DNA from: Lachnospira sp. UBA5912
GTDB taxonomy: Bacteria; Bacillota; Clostridia; Lachnospirales; Lachnospiraceae
NCBI GenBank assembly: GCA_002435585.1
Contig: DJDY01000132.1
Coordinates: 1,200 to 16,001 of the forward strand
Direction: 5' to 3'
Length of the DNA stretch: 14,802 bases
The position numbers and the translations under genes were made by a program. How positions within the stretch are numbered: position 1 is the stretch's first letter; every line of letters begins with the position of its first letter. This document shows, in pieces, positions 1 through 6,642 of the stretch. The notes below the pieces were generated by a model. The model was not told where the DNA came from. It did no database searches and worked only from the letters and a program-made list of their open reading frames with translations.

Positions 1-1620
1 ATATATAATTATCAGGATTTAAGAAAAGAACTTATTGAAAAAGGACACACTTTTGCTAACAATTCTGATACAGAAGTTCTTATCCATGCTTATGAAGAGT
101 ATGGTGAAGATATGCTTAACAAGCTTCGTGGTATGTTTGCCTTCGTTATATGGGACAGTGAGAAAGAAACTCTCTTTGGTGCAAGAGATTTCTTTGGTAT
201 TAAGCCTTTTTACTACACTGTAGTCGATGGAAATATTATATATGGTTCTGAGATTAAGAGTATATTAGCACACCCTGCTTATAAGAAAGAAGTCAATGAT
301 GTAGCACTTGAGAATTATCTCACATTCCAGTATTCAGTGCTTCCTGAAACATTCTTCAAGGGCGTATACAAGCTTATGCCTGGACATTGCTTCACTTTCC
401 ATAACGGACAGATTAATATAAAAAGATACTGGGAACCTACATTTGAAGCAGACGAGAACAAGTCTTTGGATGAATTCGTACAGGAAATCGATGATGCAAT
501 GCATGATTCAGTTGAACATCACAAGATTAGTGATGTTGAAGTTGGTTCATTCCTTTCAAGTGGCGTTGATTCAAGCTATGTTGCTGCTACATTCAACGGT
601 GACAAGACATTTACAGTCGGATTCGATTATGAGAAATATAACGAAATAGACTATGCAAAGGCTTTATCTGAAAAGATTCAGATTGATAACTATTCAAAGC
701 TTGTTTCCAGCGAAGAATACTGGGCTGCTATTCCTAAGATACAGTACCACATGGACGAGCCTTTAGCTGACCCGGCTGCTATAGCACTTTACTTCGTAAG
801 CCAGACTGCTGCCAAGCACGTTAAGGTTTCTATGTCAGGTGAGGGTGCTGATGAATTCTTTGGTGGATATAACATATATAAAGAGCCTCTTGATACAGCT
901 GGTTACAGAAAGCTTCCAAAGGGTCTGCGTAAGGGGCTTGCTAATGTTGCACAGGCTATTCCATTCAAGTTCAAGGGTAAGAATTTCCTTATAAGAGGAA
1001 GCAAAGATATAGAAGAACGTTTCATCGGTAATGCATTTATGTTTAACGAGAAGGAACGTGCAAAGATATTAAAGAATCCTACAGGTAAGTATGACCATAA
1101 GGAACTCACTAAACCTTTCTATGATAAGGTTAAAGATAAAGATGATGTAACTAAAATGCAGTATATTGATATCAACTTCTGGCTTATCGGTGATATTCTT
1201 CTTAAAGCCGATAAGATGAGTATGGCACACAGCCTTGAAGTACGTGTTCCATTCCTTGATAAAGAAGTATTCAATGTTGCAAGAACCATACCAACAAAGT
1301 ATAAGGTTAATAAGTCTAACACCAAGTATGCTATGCGTATGGCAGCACACAGATATCTTCCAGACATGGTTGCTGAAAAGAAAAAGCTTGGATTCCCTGT
1401 ACCTATAAGAATCTGGCTCAAGGACGACAAGTACTACAATATGATTAAGAAGGCATTCACAAGTGAAGCAGCAGAAAAATACTTTAACACTAAAGAACTT
1501 GTTAAATATCTTGATGACCACAAAGAAGGTAAGGCTGACAACTCAAGAAAGATATGGACAGTATATATGTTCCTTGTATGGTACAATGATTTCTTCGGCG
1601 ATTCTGAATATGCAGCATAA
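1..1620 (+). CDS. asnB: Asparagine synthetase (glutamine-hydrolysing), 5' end missing
   Basis: Makes asparagine from aspartate, ATP and glutamine in the cytoplasm. The frame is open from base 1, so the start and the N-terminal nucleophile cysteine of the glutaminase domain lie outside the window; 539 residues remain of a family usually a little over 600. Seen in order (in-window residue numbers): the end of the class II amidotransferase domain, with GMFAFVIWD and GARDFFGIKPFYY in about residues 43-70; then the synthetase domain with its ATP-pyrophosphatase loop FLSSGVDSS (184-192) and the SGEGADEFFGGY motif (279-290). The motif LEVRVPFLD near residue 415 is also typical. The reading frame is intact to TAA. 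It converges with the 5'-nucleotidase gene and shares a hairpin with it. A paralogue acting on another substrate cannot be excluded, but the close match to all AsnB motifs makes asparagine synthesis the best call. Confidence 0.95.
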   Translation: MYNYQDLRKELIEKGHTFANNSDTEVLIHAYEEYGEDMLNKLRGMFAFVIWDSEKETLFGARDFFGIKPFYYTVVDGNIIYGSEIKSILAHPAYKKEVNDVALENYLTFQYSVLPETFFKGVYKLMPGHCFTFHNGQINIKRYWEPTFEADENKSLDEFVQEIDDAMHDSVEHHKISDVEVGSFLSSGVDSSYVAATFNGDKTFTVGFDYEKYNEIDYAKALSEKIQIDNYSKLVSSEEYWAAIPKIQYHMDEPLADPAAIALYFVSQTAAKHVKVSMSGEGADEFFGGYNIYKEPLDTAGYRKLPKGLRKGLANVAQAIPFKFKGKNFLIRGSKDIEERFIGNAFMFNEKERAKILKNPTGKYDHKELTKPFYDKVKDKDDVTKMQYIDINFWLIGDILLKADKMSMAHSLEVRVPFLDKEVFNVARTIPTKYKVNKSNTKYAMRMAAHRYLPDMVAEKKKLGFPVPIRIWLKDDKYYNMIKKAFTSEAAEKYFNTKELVKYLDDHKEGKADNSRKIWTVYMFLVWYNDFFGDSEYAA

Positions 1621-1675
1621 TTGAATACGTATCTTTTATTCAATAAACCAGTATAATAATAATCATTTAGAATAT

Positions 1676-1697
1676 ATCATCGTGTATACACTATGAT
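1676..1697. repeat. 22-bp near-perfect palindrome
   Basis: ATCAT-C-GTGTA is followed directly by TACAC-T-ATGAT, so 10 of 11 base pairs match in an uninterrupted dyad with one C/T mismatch. It lies 55 bp after the asnB stop and before the terminator hairpin, in a region between convergent genes where a promoter operator is not expected. It could be a protein-binding dyad or a weak RNA structure; no function is assigned. Confidence 0.4.
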
Positions 1698-1715
1698 TAA
1701 ATCAGGTATATTAAA

Positions 1716-1771
1716 AACAGGTGTTTTGACCACCACTGTCTGTAAACAGATATGGTATCAAAGCACCTGTT
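1716..1771. terminator. Shared (bidirectional) terminator between asnB and the 5'-nucleotidase
   Basis: AACAGGTGTTTTGA (1716-1729) pairs with TCAAAGCACCTGTT (1758-1771), with one G/T pair, giving a 14-bp stem. The intervening bases can extend it imperfectly through CTGTCTG and CAGAT. On the minus strand it is followed by a T-rich run (TTTTTAATAT); on the plus strand the following bases are only moderately T-rich. It fits a terminator serving both convergent genes, stronger for the minus-strand one. Confidence 0.75.
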
Positions 1772-1818
1772 ATTATTATCTTTATAATAATGATTATAAA
1801 TCATATTATAATGCTTAT

Positions 1819-3768
1819 TTATTCTTTATTTTCCCTGATTTTTCTATCAGCATTACATGAATACATACAAACCATGGAAGCTGTTAATGCAAGTAAAAGC
1901 AATAACTCAGAACGGTTTTCATCCGCTGTCTTTGGACTTTTGGCTTCTATGATTTCCTCATTATCATCTTCTTTGAAGTCAGCATTACCAGTATTATCAT
2001 TAACATTGTCTGTGTCTGCACCAGCATCGACAGATTCTTCTGTTCTGCCAGGAACATCTTCTTTATTGTCATATATCTTAATTCTTCCATCTCCATAAGG
2101 GTTTCCATATTTTTCTTTAGAAATAACAGAATCAAGATTGTCCGTAAAATATTTAAATAATATTTCCGAATCATCAGGGATATCTTCCTGCTTTACAATT
2201 TCTGCATTTTTAAACATTGTAAAACCATCGCCGCCATTTTTTAGTATATAAAAAGTTGAAGCAACCTTATACTCTTTATCAGGATCTATTGCAATTCCGT
2301 TAACTTTTACATTACTGACCCTTCGTTCCTTTGTCTCATCAACAGCTTTAAAACTACCATTCTCATCTAAGACAACCGGACTGTCAATATACGCATGAAT
2401 TTCATATGTCAGACCCGATGTATGCAGGAAACCTCCGCATTCCTGTGGCAAATTTCTCGCTCCATGTTCAAGAGCATCTAATATCTGCTGTCCTGTAGCC
2501 TTAATAACACATAACTTGTTATGCCATGGAGATACATCCACAAAGCTCTTTCTGGTTATATCTCCATTCATAATCGATGAACGCATACTTCCAGCATTCA
2601 CCAACGAGATATCAGCACCTGTCACTATACGATAGGCATCTGATACATAATCACCAAGATTAGTTTCCTTATTTCTGATTACTCTCTTCCCACTATCAGA
2701 ATCATTTGTTGTAAGTTCAATCTCGGAAGTACCTATTTTTTCATATAAATATTCAATCTGTGAATTATAATCATCCACCTTTTTCTGAACTCTTTCATAG
2801 GCTGCTTTTACATAATCAGAACTGTTAACATCAATTGTTTCCGGTGAAATAAGCTCAATTTGCTGTGTCCCATCGGATTTTAATTCAAGCTGTCCGATAT
2901 ACTTAAACTTGGTTCCTGTTGAAGCTAGTAAAACGTTTTCACCCTGATTATTCTTATATGTCTGTCCATCAATCACTTCGTGAGAATGTGCATCGATAAG
3001 TACATCTATTCCGCTTGTATTCGCAATCACATCTGTAGATTTCCAGCCATCTGTTGTTCCATTTATTCCAAGATGACCTATAGCAACTACTTTATCAACA
3101 CCTTCTGACCTTGCAGAATCAACTGCATTTTGTACTGTCTTATATAAGTCATCCTGTGAAAAACCATATATCAGATTACCATCACTATCCTGAAAATATG
3201 TAGGAGTTGACTTTATATAGCTTTCCGGCGTTGATATTCCGACAAATGCAATCCTCATTCCATTTATCTGTGCAATATCGTATGGTTTAAACACCGTTTT
3301 GTTAGTACGCAGATCAACAAATGTAGAACTAAGATATTCAAACTTGCTGCTATCTGAAGCTGCAAGCTTTAAAAGGTTATCGACCCCATAGTCAAATTCA
3401 TGGTTTCCCGGAACTGCATAACTGTAACCAGTTTCATTCATTATATCAATAATTGCACTTCCCTTTGTCTGTGCACCAATAGCTTCACCCTGAATAGCAT
3501 CTCCTGCATCCACAACAACAACATTTTTTCCTTCTTCCTCTAGCTGTGCCTTATATGCCGCCAGCTTGGGATATCCTTCAATCGCACAATGTACATCGTT
3601 TGTAAACAGAATAACCGCTTCTTTTTCCTGGATTTCTTTTTCATATACATCATATGCACCTTTTTCCTGCGCCTGTGACACTGAAGGTTTTACAAGCATC
3701 ATTAATATGCCAAGCATTGCAAATAAACCTAGTATTATTCTGCTTATATTATGTTTTTTTCTGTTCAT
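1819..3768 (-). CDS. Cell-surface 5'-nucleotidase / UshA-family metallophosphoesterase
   Basis: A 649-residue exported enzyme, predicted to strip phosphate from nucleotides (or UDP-sugars) outside the cell for nucleoside and phosphate salvage. An N-terminal signal peptide (MNRKKHN, hydrophobic 11-26, likely cut near SQA at 31-33) leads into the calcineurin-like domain. Metal-site motifs there are TNDVH (56-60), DAGD (87-90), GNHE (121-124), IGHLG and IDAHSHE. The 5'-nucleotidase C-terminal domain follows, with NAGSMRSSI, GGFLHTSGLTYEI and GGDGFTMF, the last two carrying the usual substrate-stacking aromatics. After an acidic Asp/Asn/Glu-rich linker, the C-terminus has SPKTA (611-615), a hydrophobic stretch (622-638) and a basic tail: the layout of a sortase sorting signal. 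The start is supported by AGGA eight bases upstream. Exact substrate cannot be read from sequence; 2',3'-cyclic phosphodiesterase activity is possible. Confidence 0.9.
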   Translation of the reverse strand: MNRKKHNISRIILGLFAMLGILMMLVKPSVSQAQEKGAYDVYEKEIQEKEAVILFTNDVHCAIEGYPKLAAYKAQLEEEGKNVVVVDAGDAIQGEAIGAQTKGSAIIDIMNETGYSYAVPGNHEFDYGVDNLLKLAASDSSKFEYLSSTFVDLRTNKTVFKPYDIAQINGMRIAFVGISTPESYIKSTPTYFQDSDGNLIYGFSQDDLYKTVQNAVDSARSEGVDKVVAIGHLGINGTTDGWKSTDVIANTSGIDVLIDAHSHEVIDGQTYKNNQGENVLLASTGTKFKYIGQLELKSDGTQQIELISPETIDVNSSDYVKAAYERVQKKVDDYNSQIEYLYEKIGTSEIELTTNDSDSGKRVIRNKETNLGDYVSDAYRIVTGADISLVNAGSMRSSIMNGDITRKSFVDVSPWHNKLCVIKATGQQILDALEHGARNLPQECGGFLHTSGLTYEIHAYIDSPVVLDENGSFKAVDETKERRVSNVKVNGIAIDPDKEYKVASTFYILKNGGDGFTMFKNAEIVKQEDIPDDSEILFKYFTDNLDSVISKEKYGNPYGDGRIKIYDNKEDVPGRTEESVDAGADTDNVNDNTGNADFKEDDNEEIIEAKSPKTADENRSELLLLLALTASMVCMYSCNADRKIRENKE

Positions 3769-3872
3769 ACTATAATCCTGCTTTTCTATTTTTCTAATTC
3801 TTTTTCTTTCATTTTTCTTTTATCCTCTTTTGTATACTGATTTTAAAAATGCTGATTAGTACTTCTCGAATT

Positions 3873-3912
3873 AAAAAGCAACATTCTGCATATTAACAGA
3901 CTGTTGCTTTTT
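3873..3912. terminator. Intrinsic terminator between nrdD and the 5'-nucleotidase
   Basis: AAAAAGCAACA (3873-3883) and TGTTGCTTTTT (3902-3912) form an 11-bp perfect stem with an 18-nt loop. A/T runs lie on both sides, so either strand gives a hairpin ending in a T run. On the minus strand it would stop transcripts from nrdD, making the 5'-nucleotidase a separate unit. No convincing -35/-10 pair for that gene is visible in the roughly 100 bases downstream of the hairpin. Confidence 0.8.
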
Positions 3913-3962
3913 TAATTTTATATCTATAATACCAAAATGTAACCGTTTCATACCAAATGTGT

Positions 3963-3989
3963 AAAAACAGGAACATTTACTTCTGTTTT
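3963..3989 (-). terminator. Second, weaker hairpin overlapping the nrdD stop
   Basis: On the minus strand AAAACAG, overlapping the TAA stop of nrdD, can pair with CTGTTTT 12 bases later, followed by T's. The stem is short and AT-rich. It may act as a first, leaky terminator ahead of the stronger one at 3873-3912. Confidence 0.45.
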
Positions 3990-6168
3990 ACAGGTGAAGT
4001 ACTCTCTCTTTAATCTCCTGTGTACGTCCCTGATTCCAGAACTGTGTGCCGATATATCCGCATGTTCTTCTTGCTACGTTCATCTTATCCTGGTCACGGT
4101 TACCACAGTTAGGACATTCCCATATAAGCTTTCCGTCATCATCTGTGATTATCTGAATCTGTCCTGTGTATCCACATTCCTGACAGTAATCACTCTTAGT
4201 GTTAAGCTCAGCATACATAATATTATCATATATAAACTGCATAACTGATAAAACAGCTGGAATATTATCGTTCATATCAGGAACTTCTACATAACTGATA
4301 GCTCCTCCTGGTGATAACTCCTGGAACTGTGCCTCGAACTTTAACTTATCAAACGCATTGATATTCTCTGTAACATGTACATGATAACTGTTAGTTATAT
4401 AATTCTTATCTGTAACACCCTTAATCTTACCGAATCTCTTCTGTAGATTCTTGGCAAACTTATATGTTGTTGACTCAAGTGGTGTTCCGTAAAGACTGAA
4501 ATCTATATTAGTTTCCTCAGCCCATCTGTTACATGTATCTCTCAGATAAGTCATAACCTTTAAGGCGAATTCTGTTCCCTCAGGATCTGTATGTGTAACA
4601 CCTTTCATATAATAAGTACATTCACACAAACCTGCGTATCCAAGGGAAATAGTAGAATATCCACCATACAGAAGCTTATCTATAGTTTCCCCTTTCTTAA
4701 GTCTTGCAAGTGCTCCGTTCTGCCATAGAATTGGTGCAACATCTGAAGGTGTTCCCTTTAATCTGTAATGTCTGCACATAAGCGCTCTCTTACACAGTTC
4801 AAGTCTTTCATCAAGAATCTTCCAGAACTTATCCATATCCTTGCCTGATGAACATGCCACATCAACAAGATTAAGAGTTACAACACCCTGGTTGAATCTT
4901 CCATAATACTTAGGCTTTCCTGTTTCAGGATCATTATATGGTGTAAGGAATGAACGGCATCCCATACATGGGAAACAATGTCCTTCACCATTCTTATCAA
5001 CCTTGAGCTTCTTCATAATCTTCTCTGATATATAATCAGGAACCATTCTCTTAGCTGTACATTTAGCAGCAAGCTGTGTAAGATTCCAGTACTTTGAATC
5101 CTCTCTTATGTTGTCCTCCTCAAGAACATATATAAGCTTAGGGAATGCTGGGGTAATCCATACACCCTTCTCATTCTTGACTCCCTGGATTCTTTGCTTT
5201 AACACTTCTTCTATAACAAGTGCAAGGTCTTCTCTTGTCTGACCTTCTGGAACTTCATCTATATACATAAATACTGTGACAAAAGGTGCCTGTCCATTCG
5301 TAGTCATAAGTGTGATAACCTGATACTGTATCATCTGTACACCACGCTTTATCTCATCTCTTACTCTTAACTCTGCAACCTCTTTTATCTTTTCTTCACT
5401 TGCATCTATACCTGTTGCCTTGAATTCCTCAGCAACCTGCTTCACAAACTTCTCCCTGCTTATCTGTACAAACGGTGCAAGATGTGCAAGTGAAATACTC
5501 TGTCCACCATACTGTGAGCTTGCTATCTGTGCTATAGCCTGTGTAGCTATATTACAGGCTGTAGAAAAACTATGTGGCTTTTCTATCATAGTCTCACTTA
5601 TAACTGTGCCGTTCTGTAACATATCCTCAAGATTTACAAGACAACAGTTATGCATATGCTGTGCAAAATAATCAGCATCATGGAAATGTATAAGTCCCTG
5701 TTCATGTGCATCAACAATATCTGCTGGAAGCAGGAATCTCTTAGTAATATCCTTACTTACCTCTCCTGCCATATAGTCTCTTTGAACACTGTTAACAGTA
5801 GGATTCTTATTGGAATTCTCCTGCTTAACCTCTTCATTGTTGCACTCAAGAAGACTTAATATCTGCTGGTCTGTTGAGTTGGATTTTCTTACCAGTGCTC
5901 TCTTATATCTGTATGTGATATACTTTCTTGCAACCGCAAATGCCCGAAGATTCATAATCTGATTCTCGACAAGATCCTGGATTTCCTCTACATTAAGAGA
6001 TCTGTTCATCTCCTCACATATGCTCTCTACATTATCCGATATTGTCTGAATCTGTTCGTCTGAAAGTCTCTCACTATGTACAACTTCCTGGTTAGCTTTA
6101 GAAACAGCCGCCATAATTTTGGTAATGTCAAATGTTACTTCTGAACCACTACGCTTAATTATTTTCAT
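3988..6168 (-). CDS. nrdD: Anaerobic (class III) ribonucleoside-triphosphate reductase
   Basis: Reduces ribonucleoside triphosphates to dNTPs under anoxia using a glycyl radical installed by the radical-SAM activase NrdG. The 726-residue length is normal. An N-terminal ATP-cone (about 1-92, beginning MKIIKRSGSEVTFDITKI) should give ATP/dATP allosteric control. Core motifs include HMHNCCLVNL near residue 172 and CFPCMGCRSF near 399, which supply active-site cysteines. The C-terminus has a zinc site (C662, C665, C685, C688) and the radical motif RTCGYIG, with Gly704 the predicted radical site. The start follows GGGAGGG 11 bases upstream. No nrdG lies directly downstream, where it often sits; the next gene is the 5'-nucleotidase beyond terminators. 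Upstream there is a promoter, a pair of NrdR-like boxes and a long structured leader, which suggests tight transcriptional control. Confidence 0.97.
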   Translation of the reverse strand: MKIIKRSGSEVTFDITKIMAAVSKANQEVVHSERLSDEQIQTISDNVESICEEMNRSLNVEEIQDLVENQIMNLRAFAVARKYITYRYKRALVRKSNSTDQQILSLLECNNEEVKQENSNKNPTVNSVQRDYMAGEVSKDITKRFLLPADIVDAHEQGLIHFHDADYFAQHMHNCCLVNLEDMLQNGTVISETMIEKPHSFSTACNIATQAIAQIASSQYGGQSISLAHLAPFVQISREKFVKQVAEEFKATGIDASEEKIKEVAELRVRDEIKRGVQMIQYQVITLMTTNGQAPFVTVFMYIDEVPEGQTREDLALVIEEVLKQRIQGVKNEKGVWITPAFPKLIYVLEEDNIREDSKYWNLTQLAAKCTAKRMVPDYISEKIMKKLKVDKNGEGHCFPCMGCRSFLTPYNDPETGKPKYYGRFNQGVVTLNLVDVACSSGKDMDKFWKILDERLELCKRALMCRHYRLKGTPSDVAPILWQNGALARLKKGETIDKLLYGGYSTISLGYAGLCECTYYMKGVTHTDPEGTEFALKVMTYLRDTCNRWAEETNIDFSLYGTPLESTTYKFAKNLQKRFGKIKGVTDKNYITNSYHVHVTENINAFDKLKFEAQFQELSPGGAISYVEVPDMNDNIPAVLSVMQFIYDNIMYAELNTKSDYCQECGYTGQIQIITDDDGKLIWECPNCGNRDQDKMNVARRTCGYIGTQFWNQGRTQEIKERVLHL

Positions 6169-6387
6169 ATTTAATCAAACCCTCCCATTCGTATACGCCA
6201 GATATTATGATGCTGGAACACTCAATTATTGATTCCAGTATATGTGCAAATTGCTCCCTGACCTCTTAGCAATATGCTTAAAACTATATCTGTCATGTCT
6301 TATAGACAGCCTATAGACAATGTAATGCACTATACAAGTGTTCTGGTTATCACCTGTATAGTGCATTGTTATCACTATCTTTGAACA
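6169..6387 (-). promoter_or_regulatory. Long, potentially structured nrdD 5' leader
   Basis: From the start predicted by the promoter at 6394-6422, the nrdD message has about 220 untranslated bases. Four successive inverted repeats lie in it. Stem 1: 6324-6336 with 6355-6367, 13 perfect pairs, extended past one mismatch by GTG/CAC, loop 6341-6350. Stem 2: 6296-6304 with 6312-6319, TGTCTATA with TATAAGACA. Stem 3: 6246-6255 with 6268-6277, ATTGCT/AGCAAT plus GCA/TGC. Stem 4: 6213-6218 with 6233-6238, CTGGAA/TTCCAG. Some arms have alternative partners: CTGTC/GACAG competes with stem 2, and a second CTGG at about 6198 competes with stem 4. None is followed by a T run. I do not recognise a known riboswitch consensus. 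A cis-regulatory RNA is an inference from length and folding. Confidence 0.45.
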
Positions 6388-6393
6388 GATTAA

Positions 6394-6422
6394 ATTCTAC
6401 AACATATTGGTGCTTTCGTCAA
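6394..6422 (-). promoter_or_regulatory. Predicted sigma-A promoter of nrdD
   Basis: On the minus strand TTGACG (6422-6417) is followed after exactly 17 bases by TAGAAT (6399-6394), each matching five of six consensus bases. Transcription would begin near 6387. This is the best promoter match in the intergenic region. Confidence 0.75.
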
Positions 6423-6441
6423 CATAGCATACTATATATAG
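6400..6441 (-). promoter_or_regulatory. Pair of NrdR-box-like sites straddling the nrdD promoter
   Basis: CTATATATAG (6432-6441), inside the perfect palindrome ATACTATATATAGTAT (6429-6444), matches the core CwAtATaTwG of published NrdR boxes at all ten positions. CAACATATTG (6400-6409) matches nine of ten, although its flanks do not match. Their centres are 32 bp apart, the roughly three-helical-turn spacing known for paired NrdR boxes. The first lies just upstream of the -35; the second falls wholly between -35 and -10. Binding would block RNA polymerase. NrdR is the ATP-cone repressor of ribonucleotide reductase genes; its gene is not in this window. Confidence 0.7.
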
Positions 6442-6558
6442 TATAACTATGAGATACACCTTTATGCCTTGTACTTACTGCATTCTCAGAAAAATCTATA
6501 TATATTGTTTACTAAAATATTTTTAATAATTCTATAAATAAACATATGTATAAACATG

Positions 6559-6602
6559 AACTCTAAAGAGGAACTTTGCGTAATCACAGTTTCTCTTTAG
6601 AA
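6559..6602 (-). terminator. Hairpin downstream of the GGDEF gene
   Basis: CTAAAGAGGAACT (6563-6575) pairs with AGTTTCTCTTTAG (6588-6600) with one G/T pair, a 13-bp stem about 40 bases after the GGDEF stop. No strong T run follows on the minus strand, so efficiency is uncertain. AACTCTAAA at 6559-6567 could alternatively pair with either of two TTTAGAGTT copies at 6603-6628. Confidence 0.5.
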
Positions 6603-6632
6603 TTTAGAGTTAATAAGAGTTTAGAGTTAATA
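6603..6632. repeat. Tandem 13-bp direct repeat, period 17
   Basis: TTTAGAGTTAATA occurs at 6603-6615 and again at 6620-6632, immediately downstream of the GGDEF stop codon. Both copies are complementary to AACTCTAAA in the neighbouring hairpin arm. It is probably local duplication of terminator sequence; no function is assigned. Confidence 0.45.
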
Positions 6633-6642
6633 CAGGCACTCA

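Noticed and set aside
1069..1521. 150-codon open frame on the minus strand
   Set aside because: It lies wholly inside asnB, whose catalytic motifs are intact on the other strand; the translation has no recognisable domain and low-quality composition.
3786..3812. Eight-residue minus-strand ORF (MKEKELEK) ahead of the 5'-nucleotidase
   Set aside because: It has a GAGGA-like site upstream, but a purine-rich stretch easily yields such frames; no attenuator structure follows it.
6169..6387. Known riboswitch (cobalamin, cyclic-di-GMP, purine) in the nrdD leader
   Set aside because: I could not find the conserved cores of these classes by eye; the structure is reported as unassigned instead.
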